Of a DNA stretch of 64,000 bases, positions 10,800 through 21,567 are shown piece after piece. The first letter of the stretch is position 1, and each line of letters starts with the position of its first letter. This DNA comes from Stomoxys calcitrans (taxonomy: Eukaryota; Arthropoda; Insecta; Diptera; Muscidae): positions 191,109,706-191,173,705 of the forward strand of contig NC_081554.1 in NCBI RefSeq assembly GCF_963082655.1, written 5' to 3'. Under the pieces are notes generated by a model. It ran no database searches and was not told the origin of the DNA. It saw only the letters and a program-made list of their open reading frames with translations. The translations under genes and the position numbers were made by a program.

Positions 10800-12110
10800 C
10801 TCACCTCAAAAACTCCACCTAAAATCAATAGTGGACTGATCGGAACAATATTGGTATCAAATGCAAGGTGTTGGAGAGTAGAATACGATTATGGTATTAA
10901 AATTTTATTCAAATTGGACAACAAACATATTCATGTCAATATGCGACTTAAATGAAAGGTATTTGGGAGTAGACTACAAATATGGCAAAAAATTGAGTCC
11001 ATGTAATGGGAGTTGTCTCCACCTCCAAAATCTTCCACAATAGGCACATAAGCCGACCATGGCTATATGTGATTTAAAGGGAAGCAGTTTGGGAGTTGAT
11101 TAGGAAAATTACATGAAAATTAATTCTTAAGTATGTTGGTGGCGCTTAACCTCGTTAATACACTACAAGTAGGTTATTTGATCCATCATGACAATATGGG
11201 ACTCAAATGAAAGGTATTTGAGAGTAGAAAACAAATCCAGTTTTGGGTCCAAGTGTTTGTGGGTAAGACCCAGAGCACCCCCTAATCTGAACTTAGTTCC
11301 CGAATTTGTCAATATGTGACTCAAATGAGAGGTTTTTGAGAGTGGAGAACGAATGTGAAAGGTATTTGAGAGTAGAAAAGCAATCCAGTTTTGGGCCCAA
11401 GTGTTTGTGGGTAAGACCCAGAGCACCCCCTAATCTGCGGATTTTTCATATAGTCGGCGTTGACAAATTTTTTCACAGCTTGTGACTCTGTAATTGCATT
11501 CTTTCTCCTGTCAGTTATCAGCTGTTACTTTTAGCTTGCTTTAGAAAAAATACTTTCTTTTAAAAAATCCGCAATTACTTTTTGGGCAACCCAATATTTC
11601 CCGAATTTGTCAATATGTGACTCAAATGAGAGGTTTTTGAGAGTGGAGAACGAATGTGATACCTATTTTTAGGGTAAAGTGACGGAGTACCATCCCCAGC
11701 CCGAGCAAGAGCCCCAAAACGCCGTCCATACCGTACATATTTCTCGACCATAAAAATTTTAAGCTAAAATCAAAGATATTTGGGAGTAGAACACGAATTT
11801 GTCATCCATATTTGGGTGAAATATCTGAGGTACCATTGCACCCCCAAAAAGCTTTCCCCGTTAAATGTAAATATAGACCAGTCACGACAATATAAGGCTC
11901 AAATGAAACAGGACTTATTTACTGACTATAGTAATAGGTGGGTCATACAACAAGAAATTGAGAGTAAAGCACGAAGCTTTAATTTACTTTAAGCACCTAG
12001 TGTCTGGGTGGCCACCACACTCCCAAAATAAAACCCAAACCGGACATATTTCCCCATTATAATTCAGGAGTCCAGAGAAAGGTATAAGGGAGTAGAGCAA
12101 AAATTTGCTC
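10800..12110 (+). repeat. Interspersed repeat family B, tandem internal units
   Basis: Units of about 150 bp recur with GACTCAAATGAAAGGTATTT, GAGAGTAGAA, CCAAGTGTTTGTGGGTAAG and CCCCCAAAA landmarks. A clean 148-bp duplication is seen between 11209-11356 and the copy starting at 11357. The second copy carries a damaged mariner MITE (11437-11595). Frames here are not conserved between units. Confidence 0.6.
11437..11595 (+). mobile_element. mariner-type MITE, copy 2 (left end deleted)
   Basis: The right terminal repeat is intact up to GGGCAACCCAA followed by TA. The first ~22 bp of the left repeat are missing, and the sequence jumps from family B TAATCTG directly into CGGATTTTTCATATAG. The unoccupied sister site at 11283-11305 shows that the target bases after AATCTG were lost too. 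The interior also lacks about 50 bp relative to copy 1. Confidence 0.8.
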
Positions 12111-12111
12111 T

Positions 12112-12335
12112 ACACAGGGGCAAACGTATCAATGAGAGCTGTCCGAGTCAAGTGTAAATTCAATGATAAAGGACTTCCATTTTATAGCTGAGTCCCAATG
12201 GCATCACGCACTGCGACATCTCTATTTGGAGAAGGTTTAACATGACTTCTATGCATGGCATTGTATCTCACAAATGTCGCCAACGTTAGAAGGGGATAAC
12301 CACCATTTAAAAATTGTCCAATGTTTTCCCCAGGA
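12112..12335 (-). mobile_element. tRNA-derived SINE, copy 5 (5'-truncated)
   Basis: This minus-strand copy retains the body from the CAGGGGCAAAC block to the AGAAGGGGATAACCACC block. It lacks the tRNA-like head. It is one of the more diverged copies and carries a small insertion (TTCTATGCATGGC) in the TGGCATAGTAC region. Confidence 0.65.
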
Positions 12336-12344
12336 CAAAAATTA

Positions 12345-12740
12345 AAATAACTAGGAACAAAACAAGAATGATCCGGCGACCGATTTATATGGGAGCTATA
12401 TCAGATTATAGACTGAATTGGAACATAATTGGCACAGTTGTTGGAAGTCCTAACAGAACACCGCATGCAAAATTTCAGCCAAATCGGACAACAATTTCGA
12501 CTTGTAAGGACCCAAGAAGTCAAATTGGGAGATCGGTTTATATGGGAGCTATATCTAAATCTGAACAGATATGGCCCATTTGCAATCCTCAATGACCTAC
12601 ATCAATAGTAAGTATCTTTGCAACATATCAAGCGGCTAGCTTTCCGCGTTCGACCGCTATCGTGATTTCGACAGACGGACGGACGGTCCTCTCTAAAGGA
12701 ACAGAAATAGACCCAAAACGAGGTCAACCTTTCTTTATAT
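12345..12740 (-). mobile_element. DINE-like fragment with two internal units
   Basis: Two units contain CGGTTTATATGGGAGCTAT, AATTTCAGCCAAATCGGA and ACCCAAGAAGTCAAATTGG. They are followed by the GACAGACGGACGGACGG run, the reverse complement of the GTCCGTCTGTC landmark, so the element runs on the minus strand. The ends are missing. Confidence 0.65.
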
Positions 12741-12744
12741 GGAT

Positions 12745-13510
12745 GTGTTCGATTTATTAAAAAAACAAAAGAATTCGTGTATTGTTGACAGCTCACGAAA
12801 CTCTCACGATATTCACAACATTTTTCTTGCTCTTTAAAAAGCCCCCTAAATGAAGCTCATCCTAATTATGTGCGTGCGTTGGTGTGTATGTGTTTGTATG
12901 TATGTTGGTGCCCTTATCCTGTGTCGCAAATGCGACAAAAGGAGAAAAAGAAAAACTTTATCTTGCTTTGCCTCTTTTTCATCTGACATTTTAAATCCCT
13001 CAAGAAAAGCATTGAGAAAAAACAAACCGGCACCAAGGAAAAGCGTTAAGGGAAAAACAAGTGAAATATACGATGCATGGTTTAATGAATATGACATCGT
13101 TTGCTTGAGTTGCCATTCTTTGGTTTTTTGCGCACGAATTAGCAAAAAGCTTCACTTGGCTGTGCCATAACCAAAAGTAAGAAGGAAAAGCAACAACAAG
13201 AATAAGTTTTGACACACAGAGAAACAAAACAAAACCCAAAACAGACAACATTAATTTTAAAAGATTTTCTCTTATATCTATTATGGCAAAGTTTTTTTTG
13301 TTTATCCTCCTCTGCCACCTTAAGACGTCAGTTCACTTCAACTGAGTTGTTGATCAAAGTCTGCGCTTGAGAGGTCTTTAAGGATTTGTTTTGCCTTGGC
13401 ATGGCACATGATCTCTGCGGTTTTGATTGTAGTTTAAGAAAAAAGGGGTAAAAATTCTAAAATGGCATATTAAAACGAAGGTTTTTGGAATAGAAAATTC
13501 ATTAAAAATA
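12745..13510. other. Unique stretch, no gene recognised
   Basis: AT-rich sequence with a TGTGTATGTGTTTG run near 12880-12905. Overlapping frames of about 100 codons exist on both strands (12850-13170 plus, 12846-13145 minus). They shadow one another, and neither shows a recognisable domain. Confidence 0.4.
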
Positions 13511-14552
13511 ATTAACTTCAATTCAGCCAGGCTGAATAAGGTTTTCCATAGACAAGACCTCAGATCAGTCTGGCTGAATAAGGTTTTCCATACGAAAACT
13601 TCAATTCAGCCTGGCTGAATAAGGCTTTTCATAGCAAAACTTCAATTCAGCCTGGCTGAATAAGGTTTTCCATAGGAAAACTTCAATTCAGCCTGGCTGA
13701 ATAAGGTTTTCCAAAGGAAAACTTCAATTCAGCCTGGCTGAATAAGGTTTTCCATAGGAAAACTTTAATTCAGCCTGGCTGAATAAGGTTTTCCATGCGA
13801 AACCTTCAATTCAGCCTGGCTGAATAAGGTTTTCCATAGGAAAACTTTAATTCAGCCTGGCTGAATAAGGTTTTCCATAGGAAAACTTTAATTCAGCATG
13901 ACTGAATAAGGTTTTCCATAGGAAAACTTTAATTCAGCATGGCTGAATAAGGTTTTCCATGGGAAAAATTTAATTTAGCCTGGCTGAATAAGGTTTTCCA
14001 TAGGAAAACTTTAATTTAGCCTGGCTGAATAAGGTTTTCCATAGGAAAACTTTAATTTAGCCTGGCTGAATAAGGTTTTCCATGGGAAAACTTTAATTCA
14101 GCCTGTTTGAATAAGGTTTTCCATGCGAAACCTTCAATTCAGCCTGGCTGAATAAGGTTTTCCATAGGAAAACTTTAATTCAGCCTGGCTGAATAAGGTT
14201 TTCCATAGGAAAACTTTAATTCAGCATGACTGAATAAGATTTTCCATAGGAAAACTTTAATTCAGCATGGCTGAATAAGGTTTTCCATGGGAAAAATTTA
14301 ATTTAGCCTGGCTGAATAAGGTTTTCCATAGGAAAACTTTAATTTAGCCTGGCTGAATAAGGTTTTCCATAGGAAAACTTTAATTTAGCCTGGCTGAATA
14401 AGGCTTTCCATGGGAAAACTTTAATTCAGCCTGTTTGAATAAGGTTTTCCATGGGAAAACTTTTAATTCAGCCTGGCTGAATAAGGTTTTTCATAGCAAA
14501 ACTTTTATTCAGCCTGGCTGAATAAGGTTTTCCATAAGAAAACTTTAATTTC
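13511..14552. repeat. 41-bp satellite-like tandem array with 328-bp higher-order unit
   Basis: About 25 copies of a 41-bp unit built from two dyads: TTCAGCCTGGCTGAA (6-bp arms TTCAGC/GCTGAA) and GTTTTCCATAGGAAAAC (7-bp arms around ATA). Variants (CATGACTGAA, TTTAGCC, CCTGTTTGAA, CCATGCGAAACC) recur in the same order. CCATGCGAAACC is at 13793 and again at 14121, 328 bp or eight units apart. So an eight-unit block was duplicated as a whole. Confidence 0.95.
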
Positions 14553-14555
14553 CTT

Positions 14556-15764
14556 AAGATATTGCACAATTTTTTACTCCATTATTTATGTATAAGTGTA
14601 TACCAACATTTCTAATCCATCCAATTTATCAAAAAAAAAAACTTTCACTTCTTCCATATTTATCTCCGTACTTGTTTTTTCCATTCCCTCCTTCCCGATA
14701 TTTGATTGGCTGTCTATCAATTAATCTTAATTAAAATCTCTAACTTTAATACGAAATGGAATACTGAACTTCATTAAATATTTATTTGGAATACCTCAAC
14801 ATTTATGTTGGCTTTCAACAACTTTAATTTTGTGTTAAGGTGGAGGAGAGCAGGCAATTTTCTGTGTATGTACCTATCAATGTTTGTAGTGGGATATACT
14901 CGTATTAAAGTATCTGTGTCGGTGTCTGTGTGAACTCAAATTCTCATCAGTAATTGACCAACATTTTTCCTCAATGAATTTGTGCTCCAATAAATACAAT
15001 TTTACAAATTACACTCACTGAGCTGTTTTTTTTATTATTATAGCTTAAGTGTTTTCCTTTTTTGCTGTTGCCCAACACAACCACACAAATACAACATGCA
15101 CACGCACCCAAGTGCTGCTAACAAGTACTCAATGATATTCATGCGAAGGGTGGGGTAAGTAGTGCTAAGAAAAGGAAAGGAAGGGAAAGTAGAAAAAAAC
15201 ACAACACCCAACAATTTAACTCAAGTGCATGATGAGGATGATGATGGTGATTTTTTGATGAAAGATGAAGAAAAAATAGCATAGATTTAGGCGCTGTAAA
15301 TTGCCTGAACATCTCAAGGTGGTGATGGTGGAAGTGGTTGGAGAACCAAGAAGGAGAAGCAAACGCACTGTCGAATACTTGACACACTAAATGGAAATTT
15401 TAAAATGTTTTAAATGTTTTGCACTTTTTGTAGTGCTTTAACGGAAAAGTCAGCTCACCCACAGCATTTTCTAGAAAACTTCAAGCTTGAGAAAACAACA
15501 ATATGCGTTTTGCATTGCTTTAGGGCTTTACCACTTAATATGAAAATTCATGTAAAGCACTTTTAAGGTTTGAGGGGAATAAATGCAAAATTGCAGTCCC
15601 TTGTAGGCATTGTAGTTACGTTGGTAAGAAAAAACGAACTTTTGGAGAAGCCTAATTTAAGGTACTTTTATTAGTTGATAACGAGAATTTTGCTTTGTTA
15701 GTGCTGGTGTTAATAACATGATAAGGTGAGAAAAAACGCATCGAATCTATTTATAGCAAAATTG
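14556..15764. other. Unique AT-rich stretch, no gene recognised
   Basis: There is a poly(A) run near 14631-14641 and a GAT-rich patch at 15230-15275. An 82-codon minus frame (15139-15387) is His-, Leu- and Phe-rich through that patch and looks accidental. A GGGGTAAGTAGTG donor-like site at 15153 has no acceptor or frame in front of it. Confidence 0.45.
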
Positions 15765-17115
15765 AACTAAAAACAAGTAAAAGCGTGCTTAGTTCGTCCG
15801 GGCCGAATCTCATATACCCCCACCATGGATAGCAAATGTCAAGTTCTTTGGCCCATATCTCTTAATAAACAACCAAAGGATAATGGATAAGAATTGTTAT
15901 TCTATACCAGCTATACCAAGTTATGAACCAATTGGGCCATACTTGGTTTGGCTGTTGGAGACCAAAGTGGTGATGCAAAATTTCAGCCAAATCGGATAAG
16001 AATCGCGCCCTATAGTGGTTCAAGAAATAAAATTGGGATAACTGTTTAAATGGGAGCCATATGAGGTTATGGACCGATTCAGGCCACATTCAACACGAAC
16101 ATTAAAGGTCATACAACAAGTCGTTGTGAAAAATTGCAGCCAAATCGGATAAGAATTGCTCCCTCTAGAGGCTCAAAAAGTGTAATCGGGAGATCGTCTT
16201 ATATTGGTGCTATATCAAGTTGTAAAACGATTTGGTCCAAGCTATGCGTATATGTTGATGGGCAAACCAAAACACTTTACGCAAAATTACAGTCAAATCG
16301 GATAATAATTGCGCACTCTATAGATCCTGGCAGGAACATCAGAAATTTTTTCTGCGGCAACATTTGTCAGGTACTTTGCCATGTAAAAACTTCTCCCCAA
16401 AGAGGTATCGCTCTGCGGTACGCCTTACGGACTCGGCTATAAAAAGGAGGTCCCTTATCAGTGAGCTTAAAATTGAATCGGACAGCACTCATTGATTTGA
16501 GAGTAGTTTGCCCCAGTTTATAAACGGAATGTTCATGGGTAAATTTGCATAGTCTCACGAAGTCAAGATACGAGATTGGATTACATTGGAGCTATATAAG
16601 GTTATGAACCGATTTTTAGACAATGCTTGGCAAAGTTGTTGGAAGTCACAATAAAACACTTGGTGCAAAATTTCAACCAAATCGGATCCGAAAGCCGAAA
16701 CCGATCCGAAACCGGTTTATATGGGAGCTATATCAGGTTATGAACCGATTTCGACCATTATTGGCCCTGTGGTTGATGGTCAAACCAAAACACTTCATGC
16801 AAAAATTCCTCCAAATCGGATAATACTTGCGCCCTCTAGCGGCTCAAAAATCAAAATTCGAGATCGGATTATATGGCAGCTATACCAGCATATGAAGCGA
16901 TTTGGACCATACATGGCAAAGTTGTTGAATGTCAAAATAAACCTCTTGGTGTAAAATTTCTGCCAAATCGGATAAGAATTGTGTCCTCTTGTGGCTCAAG
17001 AAGTCAAGATACGGTATCGGTTTATATGGCGGCTATACCAAAACATGTACCGATTTGGCCCATTTACAATCCCAAGCAACATGCTCTTATAAGAAGTATT
17101 TATGCAAAAAGGAAG
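15765..17115 (-). mobile_element. DINE-like element interrupted by a SINE
   Basis: It starts with AAACAAGTAAAAGCGTGC and the hairpin region GTTCGTCCGGGCCGAA, then CATATACCCCCACCATGG. This is the terminal side of the family reversed. Several ~150-bp internal units follow (AAATTTCAGCCAAATCGG, CCTATAGTGGTTCAAGAA). The SINE at 16324-16550 interrupts one unit, and the array continues to AAGTATTTATGCAAAAAGG. The GTCCGTC landmark end is missing; a LINE tail begins there. Confidence 0.75.
16324..16550 (+). mobile_element. tRNA-derived SINE, copy 6 (5'-truncated)
   Basis: It begins inside the box B region (CCTGGCAGGAACATCAG) and continues through CTTCTCCCCAAAGAGGT, CTCGGCTATAAAAAGGAGG and GCACTCATTGATTTG to GGTAAATTTGCAT. 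Loss of the head is the usual 5' truncation. It sits within a DINE internal unit, which resumes at GAAGTCAAGATACGAG. Confidence 0.75.
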
Positions 17116-17470
17116 TAGGAAGGAGGTCAGTATGGCTTCCGGTATCATAACGGGACACATAGGACTACATGTGTAGGGCATGTGGGGATGATGATGAGAC
17201 GTAGGAGCATTTCATATGTCATTGCCCGGAGTTCGCTGCTAACAGATACCGGCACTTAGGTAGCGACACAATACCAGAAATGAACCAACTTAGGGGCGTG
17301 GCATGGAAAACAATTAAGGATTTTGTAACTAGCATGGAATTCCTAACTTAGATTTTCTTTTTCGAGTTTAGAGCGCACAACAACCCGTTTACTGGCTTAG
17401 GTGTATGTCCATAGTGGCATGTGGAGGATTAATATCCGCATCCTCTTTTCAACCTAACCTTACCTACTGT
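17115..17470 (+). pseudogene. LINE 3' end: RNase H tail with zinc-binding cluster and 3' UTR
   Basis: The plus strand reads ITGHIGLHV, then CGDDDET, then EHFICHCPEFAANRYRHLG and RGVAWKTIKDFVTSMEF before a stop. This is the CxxC...HxxxxC-type cluster that ends RNase H-bearing LINE polyproteins. The 3' UTR follows (GTGTATGTCCATAGTGGC, GGATTAATATCCGCATCC) and ends in AACCTAACCTTACC. The reverse complement of this UTR recurs at 61362-61450, so both come from one family. Confidence 0.7.
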
Positions 17471-17489
17471 AAATGGGAATCGCTACTAG

Positions 17490-17935
17490 CCAATGATAAC
17501 CCAATATATGTGGCCCCAATCGGATATAATGGACATATGGTTCCAAAAGGACGGCGCTCGTTCCAAAATGGCAGACATATTTCCAATTATTTTTTTTTCC
17601 ATCCTACTGTGCGGCGTCAGAAGCCACACAGCGAATCTCACAATCAATTTATGGGAGACCAAGTTTGGAGAACGTGTTATCTCTCGAAATAGTCCAGTCG
17701 ATTGGCTACCTCGGTCGTTTGATTTGACGCCATTAGACTAATTTCGGTGGAGCTATGTTAAGTCAATGGTCCATGCGAGCAGGGCAGCAACGATTGATGA
17801 TCTTTCGAATATCGAACGCGAAATTGCACCAGTATCAGCCGATTTATGCTTGAAAGCCGTCGAAAATTGGCATCAGCGTCTGGACTTCTGCTAGCGTACC
17901 CGTAGTGGCCATGCAAAAGAAATCGAGTTACATAC
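17490..17935 (+). pseudogene. Tc1/mariner-type transposase C-terminal remnant
   Basis: The plus frame reads MDIWFQKDGA, then SHTANLTINLWETKFGER, NSPVDWLPRSFDLTPLD and FRWSYVKSMVHASRA, ending RLDFC and GHAKEIEF. FQKDGA carries the second catalytic Asp of the DDE/D domain, and DLTPLDYFLW is the third-residue region of this insect family. Breaks: a stop replaces Tyr after LTPLD (17740-17742), a further stop follows RLDFC, and about 66 bp of foreign in-frame sequence separates DGA from HTAN. No terminal repeats are visible nearby. It resembles the family of the element at 23203-23809, but different domains are preserved. Confidence 0.7.
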
Positions 17936-17989
17936 ATAATGACATCGAACGTATTTTCACAGAAATAAAGAATTTCATTGATATCCACA

Positions 17990-19140
17990 ACCTCCGAAAT
18001 CCCGATAGCTTTCGAGCGAATAAAGACATCCATTTAAAATTTTGCACAAAACTTCTTATTAATGTAGTTCGTTGAAGATTTCAAATGGGCCATATCGGTT
18101 GAGATTGGGATATAACTCCCATTTAAACCGATCTTCTAATTTGACTTCTTGAGCCCCTAGATACCTAAATTGACCCGAATCGGTCTATAAACTTATTCAG
18201 ACCCCTTACAAACCGATCCCCGGATTTGACTTCTTGAGTTCATAGAGACCTCGATATTCATCCGATTTGCTATAATTTGGCACAAACACTTGGGTTCTGA
18301 CCAGGGCTGCGGAGTCTAGCACTCGTCTCCGACCCGGGGAGTCGGAGTGTTAAGCCGGAGTCGAAGAGTGGTTCGGAGCTGGGGCAAGTGTACGAAACTC
18401 TGAACCAAACTCCGTCTCAATAGTCTGACTCCGACTTCGACACCGGCCTCAAAAACTCTTCTCCGGTCGACTCCGCAGCCCTAGTTCTGACTTGCAACAT
18501 CAGTGCCGAATATAATACGAACCGATTCCCCAGTTTCACTGGTTGAGCCCCTAAAAGCCTCAGTTTTCATCCGATTTGCCTAAAGTTTGGATAAAAACTG
18601 CTGTTATAACTTTAAACAACATTGTTGAGTATTATGCCAATTGGTCAACAAACTGGTGTGCCCGCCCTATGAACCGATTCCTGTAGTTCACTTCTTGAGC
18701 ACCTAGAATACTAAATTTCCAACTTATTAGGCTAAAATTTGGCACATAGACTCTTGCTGTGACTTCACACATCCATACCAAGTATGATCTGAATAGGTCT
18801 ATGTACTGATATAACCATCATATAAACCGATCAACAGATTTGATTTCTTGGGCTACTAAAGACCTCAATTTTCACCAAACTTGGCTGAAATTGGACGCAA
18901 AAACTTTTGCAATAACTTCCAGCGTCCGTGCTAAGTATGACCCGAATCGGCCTCTATATATCGGCACCTTAAATACCGATTCCCCGACATGACTGCTTGA
19001 GGCCATAGCAGCTGTAACCAATTCCCGATTTGATTGTTAGAAAATAATTCATGTACGAAATGAGGTAATAAAGGCAACATATTAGCGGAGTCCGAGGTGG
19101 TGGGTAACCTAGATTCGACCCGGCCGAATTTAGCAAGTTT
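17990..19140 (+). mobile_element. DINE-like element interrupted by a hAT-type MITE
   Basis: It enters at the CCCGATAGCTTTCGAGCGAA block that follows the GTCCGTC landmark. It then runs through about six diverged internal units (GACTTCTTGAGCCCCTAG, AACCGATCCCCGG, ATTTGGCACA). It ends with GAGGTGGTGGGTAACC and TTCGACCCGGCCGAATTTAG. The MITE at 18302-18483 splits one unit; the two sides rejoin at GTTCTGAC. A 75-codon minus frame at 18969-19196 overlaps its end and is accidental. Confidence 0.75.
18302..18483. mobile_element. hAT-type MITE, 182 bp, with perfect 8-bp target duplication
   Basis: The termini are CAGGGCTGCGGAGTC (18302-18316) and its near-perfect inverse GACTCCGCAGCCCTA (18469-18483), 14 of 15 matching. 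The direct repeat GTTCTGAC flanks it at 18294-18301 and 18484-18491. An 8-bp duplication with CAGGG ends is the hAT superfamily signature. The interior is rich in GGAGTCGGAGT-like and ACTCCGAC-like motifs that could fold on themselves, and there is no coding sequence. Confidence 0.88.
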
Positions 19141-19144
19141 TGAA

Positions 19145-19321
19145 TTTTTTTTAGAATATTAATAATAAGCAATACAATTTTCTTTACATAAATCACATAG
19201 TTTGGTATAAATTTTTATTCTAAAAAAATATTTTTTCTTCTTCCTTCCAGGTACGTTCTATGGTTTTAAAGTTCTTAAGGATTATAACCATGTGTAAAAG
19301 GTATCCAAGGTAAGATGAACA
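19145..19321 (+). promoter_or_regulatory. Candidate recursive-splice (ratchet) site with downstream donor
   Basis: A 177-bp single-copy island lies between two DINE elements. A nearly pure pyrimidine tract (TTTTTTCTTCTTCCTTCCAG, 19231-19250) ends in CAG and is followed at once by the donor GTACGT (19251). A second strong donor, CCAAG then GTAAGA (GT at 19310-19311), lies 59 nt on. The layout acceptor, immediate donor, downstream donor is that of ratchet-point exons in long Drosophila introns. The alternative is an ordinary 59-nt exon; it has stops in two frames. The call is inferred from sequence only. Confidence 0.5.
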
Positions 19322-19930
19322 TTTATTATACCCACCACCGAAGGATGAGAGTATATTCATTTTGTCATTCCGTTTGCAACACATCGATATATCCATTTCC
19401 GACCCTACAAAGTATATATATTCTTGATTGTAGTAAAAATCCTAGACAATCTAGCTATGTCCGTACGTCTGTCTGTTGAAATCACGCTACAGTCTTTAAA
19501 AAAAGGGATATTTAGCTGAAACTTCGCACAGATCCTTTTTTTGTCCATAGGCGAGTTAAGTTCGAAGATGGGCTATATCGGACTATATCTTGATATATCT
19601 CCTATATAGACCGATTCTCCGATTTAAGGTCTTAGACCCATAAAAGCCAAATTTTTTATCAAATTTTGCTGAAATTTGGGGCAGTGAGTTCTGTTAGGCC
19701 ACTCAACATTCTTCTGCAATTTGGCTCCGATCGATCTAGAATTGGATATAGCTGCCGTATGAACCGATCTCTTGATTTAAGGCCTTGGGCCCATAAAAAG
19801 CGCATTTATTCTCCGATTTTGCTAATATTTGGGAAAGTGAGTGGTGTTAGGCTTTTTCCCGTCTTCAATTTGTTCAGATTTGGATATAGCTGCCAAATTT
19901 CAGCAAAATAGGATTATAAATGCGACTGTT
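19322..19930 (+). mobile_element. DINE-1-like element, 5' half
   Basis: It starts TTATTATACCCACCACCGAA and has the TTCCGTTTGCAACACATCG, ATATATTCTTGATTG and CATGTCCGTACGTCTGTCTG landmarks. The first two internal units follow (ACAGTGAGT-like block). It stops abruptly near 19930 without the hairpin end. Sequence identity to 2862-4205 is high by eye. Confidence 0.8.
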
Positions 19931-19974
19931 ATGAGCTTTAGATTCTTAACCGGCAGATATGCCTACTTATCAGT

Positions 19975-21560
19975 TAGTCAAGGGATGTCAAGAAATCAAG
20001 TGATCTAATACAACTAACTGTTCCTGTATTTTAATATGTTCCAAATGGAATGATAAAATGAGTATACTCCCTATCCCATGGTGGTTTTTTATATGTCTTT
20101 TTGAAAATCATAATAGGTATATCATCAACGTTTCTAAAACCATATGCCTTATGTATATTTTTTGTCTCCAATACCTTGTTGGTAGCGTACAATACCACCA
20201 TATTAACTTCTTGTTGCAACATCCCTCCAAAGACCTTTAGCAAAAATTGTTGATTTAAATTTTTAAAAAGCTTTTTTCGGTATTTTTCAACCCTTTGGGA
20301 TATGAACATGGCCCAAATTAAGGCCATGTCTAACCTTCATTTTGAGTACTCAACAATTTTAAATGTCAGCTGCTTTGTAGTTTCTTAGCCCTTTTGTAGG
20401 GTCATTTAATATTGTTAATTTCTAGTGCATACTTTTTGGGGTCATTCAAACATAATGATAAACTGTTGTGTGTATGTGTGTGCATGTAATTTTAGGTCAT
20501 TTCACTAAAACACAGTGGTCTTGTTTAAACATGACTTTGAAGACTGTTGTGGGGGCTTCTTCATAATACGACCAAGCATTCATAACATTTCTCTTTTGAC
20601 AAAATATGACCAAAGGCGATTTCTTTTCATGAAAAGAAATTCACAAGTTTTGCTGCAAGAAAGAATGCGAGCTCCAACTGAATGGCCATTTGAAACCAAT
20701 GACCTTTTGGGTCTTAGCCACTTTGACATTCTCAAGTTGTCGTCTCTCTATTGGGGCCATATAGCAAAGTGAATGTTTTGCATTGGCATATTGCATGTGT
20801 GCAAGTGTACGTCTGTGTGGCTAATAATATTTGTTCAAAAGTTTAAGGTCCTTTCGACAACGGCGACGACGATGACGACGACAAGGCAGAGAGAAAACTT
20901 AAGTCCTTAGCATAGACGACATCAGCAAAATGCACCAAAAACTGGCAATTCATAAGCGGTTATGTGCAACAAATGGTCATAAGGACAAAAGGCCATAAAA
21001 AGATCGAGTTGCTAGCATTGCACACACTCTCATACCCTTTAAAAAGAAATATGCAAAGTGGCAGTAACATATTTTTGTCATTTATACAAAACAAAAAAAA
21101 AAAAAACCCAAGAAATAAAAATGGCTTTTATGTATGCTTTTATAGCAATAAGATTTGAATAGCATCGGTCTACTTTTGAATGCTAGCTTAAGGGTGGATA
21201 GGAAATGGAAAGGCTTTTTGGTGAAAGGAAAAGAATTTTATTGTTTTTTTCTTCAACATGTAGTCATCACAGAACGCAATAACAAAAAAGTGATATGCAA
21301 CAATTGCATTGTGCGACAGTGCAACGACTGCTAGAGAGTCAATAACAAAAGAGTCTGAGGCGTTTGTAACTATCCGGCATTGCGATAGAAAAGGCATATG
21401 TTTTGGATGGTGTGAATACTAGAAGAATTTTAAAACAAAAAAATTTTAGATAAGAAATTTAAAAAAACAACTAAATAAAGACATAAGCTGAGCAGAGCCA
21501 TCTATGAAACACCCGGCACCTTTATTGTAAAAGTATCAATCGGTCGATATGTAAACATAA
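19975..21560. other. Unique stretch, no gene recognised
   Basis: No repeat family is recognised. There is a GAC/GACGAC patch at 20857-20884 and poly(A) near 21092-21105. The 85-codon plus frame at 20515-20772 has no recognisable motif, and neither end has a convincing splice site. I do not call a gene. Confidence 0.45.
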
Positions 21561-21567
21561 GAATGTA

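Noticed and set aside
13511..14552. CRISPR-like array
   Set aside because: Units are contiguous with no unique spacers, and the context is a fly genome.
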